In this document: positions 37,801 through 48,653 of the stretch, in pieces
How the letters are laid out: each line of letters starts with the position of its first letter
How positions within the stretch are numbered: position 1 is the first letter of the stretch
NCBI RefSeq assembly: GCF_949628215.1
Contig: NC_134288.1
Coordinates: forward strand, 9,803,682 to 9,867,681
Direction of reading: 5' to 3'
DNA: 64,000 nucleotides
DNA from: Phalacrocorax aristotelis
Taxonomy: Eukaryota; Chordata; Aves; Suliformes; Phalacrocoracidae
Position numbers and translations under genes: made by a program
Notes under the pieces: model-generated
What the model was told of the DNA's origin: nothing
Databases searched by the model: none
What the model saw: only the letters and a program-made list of their open reading frames with translations

Positions 37801-38652
37801 GGCCGCTGTCATCCATGCTCACCCCCAGCACTGCCACCACAGCCAGTTCATTCATGTGGAGCTCGACGGAGCCCCTGTCCCAGCTTCAGACAGAGCAGGT
37901 CAGCATGGGGATGGCAGTGGCCCAAAGACACCCTGAGCTGCCCAGGTCCCCACCCCTGTGCCCTGGGTGGGTGAGAACTCACATGGCACCCAGCTGGGCT
38001 CCCCACTCAGCGCTGAGCTGGATGCGGGCACGCTGCACTGTCAACCTCAACCCCACGTCCTCAGCGAAGTCCACGGCAGAGTCGTTCATCTGCAGCTCAT
38101 GGATGCTGATCCTGTGCAACACAGGCAGCCTGGGCTCGCAGCTGCGCCCAGGGCACGACAGGGACGGGGATGGGGACAGGTATGGGGACCCCGCAGGCAG
38201 CTCTTACCGGGGCACGGCGTAGGTGAGTGTCCCCAGGAGTGGGCTGTGGTAGGAGCCCGTCAGGTTCAGCTCATGTTCTTTCTGCAGCAGCGACTGGAGC
38301 AGCTTCAGCCCAAACTGCCGGCCTGGGGCAGAGCAGGGATTTAGGGGAGGGCACCAGGGAAGGGGCTGGGTTGCCAGTGGGGCAAGCAGCTGGGTCCAGG
38401 ACACCCTTCCATCCCCCATCCCAGGCCATCTGGCTATGGTCCCCCTTGACCCCCTGCCCAGTTCCCCCAAGCGTGGTCAGGGGCGCAAGACCCACCAAAT
38501 TCCAGCGCTGTCCTGGTCAGCCGGGCCTTGATGCCAGGGTTGGTGCCAGCCGCAGGCACACAGGCAGTCAGCAGGAGCAGGAGGCAGAGCCACGCTGGCA
38601 CCAGTGTACCTTGGGGATGGTGCTGGGACCTGGAGGCTGGAGCAGAAGACAT
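34849..38652 (-). CDS. Secreted BPI/LBP-family protein (BPI fold, two domains)
   Basis: Fifteen exons, the number in BPI and LBP: 38496-38652, 38208-38322, 37983-38111, 37728-37874, 37534-37597, 37365-37425, 37116-37207, 36810-37022, 36625-36684, 36022-36189, 35762-35829, 35434-35476, 35130-35193, 34969-35045, 34849-34890. Phases all agree and give 499 residues; BPI is 487 as remembered. A signal peptide (AWLCLLLLLTACVPAAG) is followed by NPGIKARLTRTALEFG, the family N-terminus. Cys167 and Cys206 match the BPI disulfide pair. The second BPI domain includes GEFF, TYFTAGAL, FVVLPNAT and the C-terminal GFVLIATDLQYKS. Five N-glycosylation sequons fit secretion. Members bind lipids or LPS; whether this one is antibacterial, LPS-sensing or a carrier is unknown. 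Exact orthology (BPI, LBP, or a BPIFB/BPIFC member) is not settled, so no symbol is given. Confidence 0.9.
35873..35965. repeat. Short tandem repeat, CCCAGCATTG type
   Basis: Several imperfect copies of a 10-14 base unit (CCCAGCATTGCC) lie in the intron between exons 36022-36189 and 35762-35829. Confidence 0.65.
36310..36605. repeat. Degenerate minisatellite in a BPI-fold gene intron
   Basis: Imperfect copies of a roughly 14-16 base unit built on CATCCCATCCTGCCTG fill most of the intron between exons 36625-36684 and 36022-36189. It lies outside the coding exons. Confidence 0.75.
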
Positions 38653-38711
38653 GACTGTGTGATGCACAGCTGCTGCGGAGACCCCATCCCTGCGCACCAG
38701 CCCAGCCAGGA

Positions 38712-38717
38712 CTTATA
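38712..38717 (-). promoter_or_regulatory. TATA box of the BPI-fold gene
   Basis: GATATAAG reads on the minus strand about 60 bases upstream of the ATG at 38652. It predicts a start near 38685, which would exclude the longer in-frame ATG at 38697 and leave the 38652 ATG right before the signal peptide. A TATA promoter suggests tissue-restricted expression. Confidence 0.6.
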
Positions 38718-38719
38718 TC

Positions 38720-41700
38720 GGGGACAGGGATCTGGGGTGACATCAGCCTCCTGCGCACACATGGGGGCCACCACAGCACTCCGGGTGCTGAAAGCCCAGC
38801 CTTGCCCAATGCATGACTCAGAGGGGAAGCCAGTTCCCCCATTGTTCCCCACTCGCGCCTGTCGTGGGAGCGGAGTAAGGCAGGGTCCCACACCACGCTG
38901 CTGCCAGCCCCCTGCCCTGGGTGTGCTCAGGAGCCAGGGGAACCAGCCAGAGCTCCTCATGCAGGGGCACACACTGGCATACAGGGTCATACAGGGACCC
39001 GGCTGGGCCAGAGTCCCAAGGGGCTTCGGCTGTGCCCAGCACAGGGCAATGAAGGAGCAGGGGGACGCAATGAGTCGGTCCAAGGGCAGGAAGGGTGGCA
39101 TGGGGGGATGGGGTTCAGCCCACTTGCACCAGGGAGCAGCAGCTCTTCTTGCTTTGGGAGGGGCTCTGTGGACCCTGTGTGGGGGCACCCAAATCTCAGT
39201 GGGGTTTAAGGGTGGCTGGGGTGCGGTGGCAGCCCCCAGGGCTGCAGTGTGACTGGAAGATCGAGACAGTCAGAGCGAGAGCAGAACTGTGCAATCCCCT
39301 CCAAAAAGCCCCAGCCACAGGGGAAGAGCTGCTGGCACTCCAAAACCCACTGCCAGTGGGACCATTCCTCAGCTGGACTGAGCCCCTCTGTGCCATGGGC
39401 TATGGCTGCCAGGGGTCCAGCTGCCTGCCTGGATCCAGCCCAGGTACAGCACTGGGGACCCACGGATCCCTCTAGGGAGGCCAGGGCCCCAACCCAGCAC
39501 CATGGGGGGACACAGGGTCCACAGACAACCTCACTGGAGGGACCACAGCCCCATGTCATGCACCTTACGACCCCTCGAGAGCAGCTGCCCACTTGCCTGG
39601 GAGCTCCAGTGCCACCAGTCGTGGCTGCAGCAATGGCCACAGCCCCGGAAGCGTCCCAATGCCAGTGTTGACCCCAGCCCCATGCCCTCCATGGCCCCTC
39701 TCCCCCTACGTGCCCCCGCCCTGCACTTTGCCTCACCATGGCAGGTGGTCACAGTGCCCCACACTGCAGGGGCCATGGGTCCAGGCTCCACCGTGTCCCT
39801 GGGGCTGTATATGGCAGCGAGCGGCAGGGACCAGCTCTGATGCTGATGTCCATCCTGGGGCGGCAGGGCTGGTTGAACCAGAACGTCACCCAGTTCCCCG
39901 GTCCCTAATCCCTTCCGGGATGAATCAGGTTCCATGAAAACAGTGAGGGATCAGTTGGGGCTCAGGTGCCCGCAGGGCTGGGCTCTCCTTGGGGCTCTCT
40001 GGCACATCCTGGTGTGGCCACACCCGACATCCTGGCAGGTGGTAGGCAGCTCAGCCCCACCGGCCCGGCTCCCAGCCTGGGCGGGCTCTACGCAGCTCCT
40101 TCCCCTGCTTTCTGGCTGTTCCAGCAGTGCCAGGCCCTGGGTCATGGCAGCCCTGTGGCAGTGCCATGCCATGTCCTTGTGCTCTGAGAGGGGGAATGAT
40201 GGTCGGGGCTGCATCGCGAGGGCTTGGCTGTGGGGCACCTGGAGCTTGGACAATGGGTTGGGCAGAGATGTGGGGGGACACATCAGCATGCACAGAGCCC
40301 CTCTCCCAACAGCGCCAGCCAGAGCTTCCATATCTGCCGGCAGCGAACGGGCAAGGACAGTACTGGGGAGCGTGACAGGGACGAGCCGCTGTGCCGTGGC
40401 GAGGGGAAGAGCCCCCCAGCACCCCCTGCACTGCCCCCGGCCCCATCAGAGCCCCCAGGTCCCATCTTCTCCCGGGCCGTGCAGTGCGAGTGGGCACCGG
40501 GAGAGGGACCCACCGCCTTGGCAGCGCCGCTCTCCGGGACTGGGTGGGAGCCAGTGGGGCCATGGGCTGCGGTGGCAGTGGAGGGGTCCTGGGGCAGGAC
40601 ACCGGTGCGGATGACAGAGGGGACCTGGAGGGGACACTGAGGGGGGTGATACAGGGATGGTTCCATCCAGTGATGGAGGGAACACCGGGGTTGATGGACG
40701 GGTTCTCATCCACAGGGACCCCGAGCCCACGGCTCCCCACAGAGTGCCCCCTGCTGCTGTGCTACAGCCAGGCCAGGCAGTGCCCTGGTTCCCCAAGCCA
40801 CCTGCCCCTGCTCAGCCCCTGCTAGGGGATTTGCCGGGCTGGGGAGCCATGACTGTGCGCACATAGGGCAGTGACCGTGCCTGTGAACACACATGAACAC
40901 TCATGCAGAGGCACACACGTGCACACACCTGCAGGCAAGGCTGGTCAACCCCTTCCAGCCCCAGGGACCCCCAGCTGCAGGACAGCCCAGAGCTGCCATC
41001 CTGTCCCAGGGCCAGCTGGGGCAGCAGGAGCTCCCCTAGGCACCCCAATTTGCTCCTGCCAGGCCCATAGGAAGCTCCATACGCATCTGCTGCAGGAGGC
41101 AGCATGTCCCCCAAGGCACTTGTGAGTCACGGGACAGCTAAGGTCAGTACTGCTGCCCAGGGCACCCCCCCCCCCCCCACTCATGGGATTGCACAACCTC
41201 TGATGCAATTTCCTTCTCTCAGCTTGTCCAGCCCCAGTCCTGCTCACAGGAGTTGCACCAGCACGAGCAGGAACCACAAGGGCAGCACTGAAGCAAGTAG
41301 CACCCTGGGGCTTGCACCCACTCTAACTTAGGGCAGCGCAATGGAACCACCCCCCGCAGCATCACCCTCCCACAGCCTCGCACCCCACAGCAGCCTGTGC
41401 CCCAGCCTCAGCCCTGGCATAGCAGTGACTGTGGGAGGCACAGAAACACTGTAGGGTACGGGCAGCCCTGCTGGGAATCAGGGTGAAGGGAGGCCCACAG
41501 TGCAAACTCACTGCTGCCCAGGGAGATCAGCACCCCATGCTCTCCAGCCAGGCATGGAGCCCCACTCGTGGCTCCCAGCACTGTCCCCTCCATGTCATTG
41601 TCCCATCAAGGTGCCTGACAATGGACACATCCCTGTACTGCTATCCCTTCCCACTGCAGAAATCAGCGTGCAAACTATCATCCCTCATGTGCCTGCCCCT

Positions 41701-42080
41701 GACATCCCCCACCTGAGCACAGTGAGTGAGAGGAAGGAGCAGGGTATGGACCCCACATATATGGAGTCCAAGAGAGGCTCCGTGGGGGCACTGTGCTGGG
41801 AGAAGAACAGGCCACCTGCAGATCCTAGCACACCTGGGCTCACCACAGGAGCACACCAGGGGAAGCTGGGACCAGTCTGTAGGAGAGACCCCTTCTGCAA
41901 CACCATCACCGGGGCCCAGCCCCAGTACCCCACAGCACAACCACCCAACCCATACTGGTCCAGACAGACTGCCCCCAGTTTCATGCTCCCTAGGGGAATG
42001 TCCCCGGGGCCCAGCCACTCCCCAAAGCCCCGGGGTGGGGGGGCGCAAGCAGGAAGCAGAGGCATGCATGGTCATCAGGG
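38720..42080. other. Intergenic region BPI-fold gene to ID1
   Basis: 3.4 kb of GC-rich DNA. No exon resembling COX4I2, which mammals carry between BCL2L1 and ID1, was found on either strand. A C run lies at 41165-41180 and a CA-rich patch at about 40880-40930. Long open frames here resemble no known protein. Confidence 0.65.
41165..41180. repeat. Poly-C run
   Basis: About 16 consecutive C on the plus strand in the BPI-fold gene to ID1 intergenic region. Confidence 0.85.
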
Positions 42081-42084
42081 CTTG

Positions 42085-42363
42085 TTTAATAACAAAAGTC
42101 TGGCTATTGTAGAACAATATTCTCCAGCATCATTGTAATATACAATACAGGGAATGCTCTCAGCAATCTGAGAAGGATACATCCCGCGGCCGCCGGGCAG
42201 TAACCCCTGCCCAGGCTGCGGGGGGACCCGCCGGGGCAGCCCCGCCAGGGGAGGGGGCCGCGGTTGCCGGCCCCAGCCGTGCCGCGGGTGTCCCGGGAAG
42301 CAGGCGAGCCGCGGTGCTCGGGGCCGGTCTCCCGGGGGTATCCGTGGCGGGTCCGGAGCGGTC
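42085..42363 (-). other. ID1: ID1 3' UTR with polyadenylation signal
   Basis: ATTAAA lies at 42085-42090 on the minus strand. The segment just before it is AT-rich (TGTATTGTATATTACAATG), unlike its GC-rich surroundings, which suggests a conserved unstable-message or RNA-binding region. Confidence 0.6.
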
Positions 42364-42897
42364 TCAGCGGCACAGGATCCGGTCGGCAGCGGGCATGCAC
42401 GGAGCCTGCGGGAAACGGGGGGCCAAGCGGCCGGTCAGTGCTGGTCCGGGAGGTTCCCAGGGGCGATGGAAGGGAGCAGGAGGAAGCAGCACGAGCGGGG
42501 AGGTGACAGCGCAGTGCAGCCCGGCGGGAGAGCGGGACCGGGCCGTTGCTGCCGGGCCCTGGGGGTCCGCACTCACCTCGGGGGGGTCCCCAGCGGCGGC
42601 AGGGCGGGGGGGGCCGCGCTGCAGCGCCAGCTGCAGGTCCCAGATGTAGTCGATGACATGTTGCAGCAGCTCCACCTTGGAGACCCGCCGGTGCCGCGGC
42701 AGCGTCGGCACCAGCGCCCGCAGCCGCGAGTAGCAGCCCTTCATGTCGTACAGCAGCGCGGCGGCCGCTTGCTCCGCCGCCCCCGGGGACACCCCCGGGC
42801 CCGGCCCGCAGCGAGCGGCTTCCCCGGGCCGCATCGCCTTCATCGCGCCGCCGGCACCCGCGGGCAGCGGCGACGGGGCGGCGGCGGCGACCTTCAT
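42364..42897 (-). CDS. ID1: ID1, inhibitor of DNA binding (HLH protein)
   Basis: ID1 dimerises with E proteins through its helix-loop-helix but has no basic region, so it blocks DNA binding by bHLH factors. It is a direct BMP/SMAD target that restrains differentiation. Coding exons are 42577-42897 (107 codons) and 42364-42405 (13 codons plus stop), with a 171-base intron in phase 0. The 120-residue product is shorter than human ID1 (155 as remembered), mainly in the regions flanking the HLH. The HLH (about 50-92) begins [18 protein letters not shown] and contains [19 protein letters not shown]. The C-terminus [12 protein letters not shown] identifies ID1 rather than ID2-4. The ATG has G at -3. 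A further in-frame ATG at residue 19 is less likely as the start. Confidence 0.96.
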   Translation of the reverse strand: MKVAAAAPSPLPAGAGGAMKAMRPGEAARCGPGPGVSPGAAEQAAAALLYDMKGCYSRLRALVPTLPRHRRVSKVELLQHVIDYIWDLQLALQRGPPRPAAAGDPPEVSADPQGPAATARSRSPAGLHCAVTSPLVLLPPAPFHRPWEPPGPALTGRLAPRFPQAPCMPAADRILCR

Positions 42898-42972
42898 GGC
42901 GAGGGGCGGCGGGGCACGACGAGCAGCGCAGCACCCTGCGGGAGAACAGCGACGGCGCGCCCCGCCGCGCCA

Positions 42973-42978
42973 ATTATA
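42973..42978 (-). promoter_or_regulatory. ID1 TATA box
   Basis: CTATAATTGG reads on the minus strand about 75 bases upstream of the ATG, predicting a start near 42945 and a 5' UTR of about 50 bases. Confidence 0.6.
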
Positions 42979-43365
42979 GAGCGCCGCCGACGGAGGGGGC
43001 GGGTACTTAGGGAGAGCCGCGGCCAATGCCGGCGCCGTAGGGGCGAGGACTGACACGCCCACCCCATTCACGCGTCCCCCTCCCCCCCGAAGGGCAGCGC
43101 CTTAAAGCGGCAGTGGCGGGGTGACGGGGGGTGGGGGGGGTCACCGGGGGTATGGAGTGCTGGCTGCCCTGACACCTCCCCCGCTGTTAACGTGGGTAAT
43201 TGCCCCGCGGGCTCCCGGTGTCGGGCTCGCCGCAGCCTCCCTCCACCCCCGGGGCTCTTCGCAGCCTCGCTTGCCCCCCGCCCCAGGCCTCCCGGTGCCC
43301 CTTCTCATGCTCCCAGTCCCCCCGCACTCCCCCGGCCCCCTATAGCCCCCCCCGCCTCCCCGGCG

Positions 43366-43437
43366 GCTCAGACCGTTAGACGCCAGGGCCGTGACGTCAC
43401 CCATTCATAAAACCCCGCGCGCTGTCAGCGCGGCGCC
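43366..43437 (-). promoter_or_regulatory. ID1 BMP-responsive element with CRE
   Basis: Read on the ID1 strand this block has GGCGCC (43432-43437), TTTTATGAATGGG, a perfect CRE TGACGTCA (43392-43399), GGCGTCT (43378-43384) and GGTCTG (43369-43374). The GGCGCC box plus paired GTCT SMAD boxes, with the adjacent CRE, reproduce in order the BMP response element of mammalian ID1 promoters as I remember it. It sits about 420-490 bases upstream of the predicted start, nearer than in mouse. Confidence 0.8.
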
Positions 43438-46400
43438 TCACGGGCGGTGCCCATGGCGACGGGGGCGGGGCGGGACGAGGCGAGGCGAGGCGGGGGGCAC
43501 CTGCAGCCCGACCCGGGCACCGGGGGCACCGGGATCCCCACGGCGACACGGGGGTACTGGGACACGGGGGTGTGGGCATCCGCACAGCGGCACCCCGCGC
43601 TCCCGATCTCTCCGCTCGCACCTCGGTCCCGGGGCTGAAGCCTCCGCGGAGAGGGGGTCTGCCGGGGCGGGGAGGGGGGGGCTGCAGGCTTTGGTCCACC
43701 GGGGGCCCTCTGGGTGCAGCTGGCGTCGGGCACGACGGGCTGCGAGCACGGTCCTGCCGCAGGGGGGACAAGGGAGGAGGTCCCGCCGTGCGAGGCAGCA
43801 TCCCGAGCCGCGGCCAAAAGCCGGTCCCAGCCCTAAAGGGCTTCGGGTCTGGGTAGTAATTAGCGTTACTGCTCGCTACCCCGCACCTACAGGGAGGCAC
43901 AGCCCCGCAACAGGGCCGGGAGCCCGGGGGGGCCCGACCAGGACCCCGACCCACTGGGCCCACAGCTTCGCAGATCAGCACTGACAAGGACCTCCCGGCC
44001 CATGCCAAACAGCACGAAATGGTGCAGCAGTGAGCAGAGGGTGAGCAGGTAGAGCTGCAGCCTTTTGAGTCACTACACACACTCGTGGGTGTGCGTGCAT
44101 GTGTGTACAGACACATGGATGTGAGTGCATGTGTGCACACATGGAGGAGTGCACATGCATGCATGCACAGATGAATGGACACACACACACGTGCACAGGA
44201 AGATTCACATAGATACACAGACCCATGGATGCGCACACACACACACACAAATGTGTCCATAAGTGCACGCACACACACAGAGGCACACACGGATGAATGC
44301 ATATACAGATACATGTACATACATACATGCATGCACATCTGTGCACTCTCATGCACACGCACACCCCACCTTGCACACCAACGCGTGTGCCTGGGTGCCA
44401 GAGCAGCCCCTGCCACCTCCCATGTACCCTGCAAGGCTGTACCATGGGGCCTGGCTGCATCACTGCATTGTTGGCAGCAGCAGGAAGCCACGCTGGGCTC
44501 TGCCGTCAACAGAGCTGGCACAGGGCTGAGGCACCCCGACAGCTCCAGCACACCCCGACCTCACGCCATGCTCAGCTGCTCCCTGCCCTGCTCACCAGGG
44601 GTTGGGGCTGCCGGGGTGGGCTGCACGGCTGCGGTGGCACTGCAGTGGTGGCACTTTGTCGTGGCATGCCCACAGGGACAGCCTGGACACCTCGTGCCCT
44701 TCCTGGCCGGAGAGTGTGTCATGCTGGCTGGCCCCAGTGTGGGCACAGAAGGGCCACAGTGCCTTTTGTGGGGGTGGACTGGGGACCAGACCCTCCCGTG
44801 CCTGGCCATGCTCAGAGTGGCTGCAGCCTCCCCAGGCACGTGGGGAGCTGAAGGCCTCCACTCCTCTTCCTTGTCTGGGGGGGGGGACAGCAATCTGGGA
44901 GAGCACGGATGGACTTTAACCCTGCCAGCCTGGATGCATCCCTCTGTCCCTCCCTCTGTCCCTCCTCCCTCTGTCCCCCATCCCAGTGCAGCAGCGGTTC
45001 CCAGGGTGGGCACGGCGCTGGGGTCACCCCCTCCATTCAGGGCTCGGCGGAGGGCCTGGTGCTGCCCGGTTCCCACCGCGGCTCTCAAAGCTGCTAATTA
45101 GCCCCCATCTGGCGGCAGCGGCCCAGCCGCGGCAGGGAGGCCGGGGACATTGTGTGCAGGAATGCCTTTCAGGGCCGCCAGCCGGCCGGGTGCCGCCAGC
45201 TGCGCCTCCAACAATGCGCTGCAGCCGGGATGAGCCAGCCCCCGCACCTCAGCGGGTGCCCTGCACACGGCCCCAACCACCGGCCACCCCTGGTGGCGTG
45301 GGGTCTAAGATGGGCCTCACTGCCATGGTGGGTGTCATGGCACATGTGGTGTGGCTGCCCCAGCTGCTGGCGGCCCGGTCCCTGGGATGCCCCCAGCTGT
45401 AGCATGTCCTCACCCCAGCCCTCTGCATGTTGGGGTGCTGGGACCAGGGATGGGGTGCTGGGGTCAGGGGTGCCAGCATGGCCCCAAGACGCTACCCTGG
45501 CCACAGCTGCATGCGGGGGATAGCATGGCCGGTGTTGTCCAGCAAGATAGATAGCTTAATTTCCATGTCAATTCTGGGAACAGGGTGCACAGCGCGGTAA
45601 CAGCAGCCTCGGCCATATGGCGCTGGCTGGGCTCAGCCTGGCTGGGGGGGCGGCTGCTTTGCACAGAGCAGGGGTTGCCCGGCAGCCGAGCACATCAAAG
45701 GCCCCGGCCACCCCCTGCCCTGCCGGGACCACACAGGGCATGGCTGTGCTGGGCTGGTGAGGGGCTGGCTGTGCTGTGGTGATGATGGGGAGGGTGGCCG
45801 GCCGGCACCCTAGCCCTGGCAGGACCCAGCCCCATGCTCGGGTGCGCAGGGCTCTGCAGGGCTGCAAGCAGAAGGGAAGGCAGCACGGACACCATGGGTC
45901 AGTCTGGGGGTCCCCCAGTGAACGGGACCCCAAACCCTGGCTGCTCCTGCCCTGGCTGGGAGCTGGGCTCCATCCAGGTCCCCTCACCCCGTGCCATCTG
46001 CAGATTGGCCCTGGGGACACTCATACCTCCACCCCGGAGCTGTGCTGAGCTGCAGGATGGTACTCAGGATGATGCTGAGCCAGGACCTCCCGCACCCGCC
46101 GCACAGCTGGAGCGGGGCTGAAGCCTGAGAAAGCCCCTGCGCATTCCCCTCCCACCTTCTCCCTTCCCGTTCCCGGCTCCATCCGCTGCAGCCCAGACCA
46201 GCTGGAGCCAGGCGGCCCTTCCTGGGATTTATTCCAGCTTCCTGCCCCTCCTCTCTGGCCGGCCGGGGCTGGGGCTGTTCTCGGCTGCTTCCTCTCCCTG
46301 CTCACAGCCGCCATCCAGGCGCCACCGCCGGTACCCACCACCCCGCAGGACCCCGGTTCTCACTGCCAGCACGCCCACTGCAGCAGGGCACCCGGTGCTG

Positions 46401-48340
46401 CACCAGGGGACAGCAGCACCACGCACCCATCACCCCTCCTACCAACTGCACTCCCAGCCACAGCAGGGAGGCTCTGATGAGCTCTGGGGACCAGCAGCCC
46501 CAGTGTCCCCCACCTGCCCGAGGGGCCATGGGCAGGGAGAGGGATCACCCCAAACCCCATAGCAGGGCAGGCTGACTCCAGCTCCAGCCCCTGTTCCAGC
46601 TGGGTGCAGCTCCATGGATGGAGGTTTCCTGCTGGAGCCAGTGCGTTCATGTTTCCGCAGCTCCCCCGAGCCAGAGGGACCCCGCCGTGAGGGGAAGGTG
46701 ACCCAGCGGCAGCCCAGACAGAGTGGAGCCATGTGGCCGGGAGCGGAGGTGCTGCGGGAACCAGGTGCAGCAGGCAAGCAAGCCTGGGGCCGCCAAGTTG
46801 TCGGCTCTGCTGGTGGCTCCTTGCAAGGCCCAGCATGCTTCCTTCCTCTGGTTCAGCCCTGGCTTATCATCCAGGCAGGGTGAGAGGCGACCCCAGTCCC
46901 CCCTCCCCAGGCCTTCCGCTCCCCACAGCCCTAGGCCCTGGGCAAGCTCCTGGCTCACCGCCACACTCCCACTGCACATACAGCTGGCACAAGCATCCCC
47001 AAGCTCCACGGGTCAGCAGGGAGGCAGGAGGGTGATGCTGGGGTTGAGGTGTACCATGTGCAACCCCCAGCCCGTTCTGGCATGCTCAGGGGCTCTGGAG
47101 GCTGTGTGGGGACGGGTATGAGGCCACAGTGGCATCAGGCTCCCACCACCCAAAGCCAGGGAGGGTGCAGTGCCTCACAGGACATGGTGCCAGATCTGCA
47201 CGGGGGGTGGGGGGGCACACGACACACACACATGCGATGTCTACACCACGGTGGTGAGCGGGGCCCCGGTTCGGGGCAGGGTACTGCACCCCACAGCAGA
47301 GCCAGCGTCGTTTTCCACGGGACACTGGAGGCTGGTGAAATCACATCTGGAGTCTAGACTCAGCGACTCCGTGGGCCGGGCCTGGCGGCCCTGCCGTGCC
47401 CGGGCCCTGCTGCACACTGTTTGCTTAGCTGGAGGTATTTAATTGGAATTAAAGTGGCCCCTCTTGTTTTTGCGGACAGGGCTGTTGGAAAAGGAGCTGT
47501 AAGTCATAGAAAACATCTGTAGGAGACTGTGAAGGGTCATTAGATGGCAGAATGCAAGGCGCCACTTTTAGTGCTCGCAGCCAACACGGGGAATAATGGT
47601 TCAATACGGCTTTTGTAGAGGGGCTGCCAAGCCAGCAAACACTTTCTATTTATTCTGGCAGTGGGCACGGCCAGAGGGATGCAGGATCCTCCACATGCCT
47701 GTCCTGAGGGCGGGCAGGGAAGACACCGCTGGTGCTGCGGTACACAGGGCAGCCAGCCCCCGTGAGAGTCAAGGTGGCTGCTGGAGCTGCCCCTGCCTGC
47801 AGCCACTCCAGTGCCCACTGCCTGCACTGGTCCCCCGTGCCTGTCCCAGGCCCAGGGGGTGCAGGATGGTACCTGGCTCCCTCCAAGGAGGGGGGACAGC
47901 CCATGCTCTCTTCACCCCACACCGGCTGGGTTTGGGGTCACTCAGCTCTTTCTCTCCCATGCCTGCTTCCCAAGGCCATGGGGGCTCAGCCCATCCCACT
48001 GGGTTCCTGCACCCCAATCCCCACTCCAGGGCCAGACCCCAGCTCAAACCTGCCTGGTGACACACTGTGGGTCAGCAACTGTGGCCCTAAATCTGGGTGT
48101 TGCAGGGCAGGGGCTGAGGCTGAGGCCAGCCAGGGGAAGGCAGAGCACCAGAGGAACAGGAGGGGGGAAGGGGACTGTCACTTAGAAACAGCCAGACAAC
48201 AGCCATGGGCCCCACAGGGAGAACAAGGCTGCCAGAGAGCTGGGATACTGATCCCAGTGTCGGCCAGGCAGCTGAGCAGCGGCTACAACTGGAGCAGCGA
48301 CCAGAGCAAGGGCTGCCAGCACGGCCCTGGCACTGCCAGA
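43438..48340. other. Intergenic region ID1 to HM13
   Basis: 4.9 kb upstream of ID1 and downstream of HM13. It holds a CA-rich simple repeat (44074-44372), a pyrimidine repeat near 44939-44982 and two blocks that look like non-coding regulatory DNA (45088-45235 and 47430-47660). No gene was recognised; the large open frames (for example 44175-45101 plus) are GC or repeat artefacts. Confidence 0.6.
44074..44372. repeat. CA/TG-rich simple repeat
   Basis: Irregular ACAC, ATGCATGC and CACACG runs cover about 300 bases, an imperfect dinucleotide microsatellite. The open frames over it encode only His/Thr/Cys-rich repeat peptide. Confidence 0.8.
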
Positions 48341-48364
48341 CCAGCACTCCTTCCTTTGACATGG

Positions 48365-48653
48365 TTTAATATGACAGAAAGCAAATGCACAATACAAAAT
48401 TTAAAAACCGGCCTGTGGTTTGCCCCCCACCCACCTTGTACCCCCGTAGGAGATAAACAGGCGGGGGGGAGGTGGTGCGGCCCCAGGGGGCCGGCGGGGG
48501 GGTGGCTATGTGGCATACATCGATACCCCACCTGGGTGGTTGCTCCCACACAAACAACACGATGCTCTTGCACAATTGTTTCATCGTCTGTCACTTGCAG
48601 AGGGTCTGGAAGGGCCCCAGCCCAGCAGCACCAGGCACTGCCAGCGGGCAAGG
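48365..48653 (-). other. HM13: HM13 3' UTR and polyadenylation signal
   Basis: ATTAAA at 48365-48370 on the minus strand follows the stop by about 290 bases. A G-poor, T-rich block just before it contrasts with the GC-rich flanks. Confidence 0.55.

Noticed and set aside
38653-38697. Upstream in-frame ATG for the BPI-fold protein (38697)
   Set aside because: The TATA box at 38712-38717 predicts transcription starting downstream of it, and the signal peptide follows the 38652 ATG.
38227-39252. 341-codon plus frame
   Set aside because: Antisense to the first exons and promoter of the BPI-fold gene; low-complexity, no domain.
39850-40740. Several 120-230 codon overlapping frames on both strands
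   Set aside because: Pro/Gly/Ala-rich products of GC-rich intergenic DNA, with no splice pattern or domain.
33550-42080. Possible COX4I2 between BCL2L1 and ID1
   Set aside because: No frame on either strand resembles the COX4 core (for example the YALSxxEKxxLY or WQRxYV regions as remembered).
43397-44551. 384-codon minus frame upstream of ID1
   Set aside because: Covers the ID1 response element and CA-rich repeat; repeats of Cys/Val/His reflect the simple sequence.
44175-45101. 308-codon plus frame upstream of ID1
   Set aside because: Its first third is translated CA repeat; the rest has no similarity or splice support.
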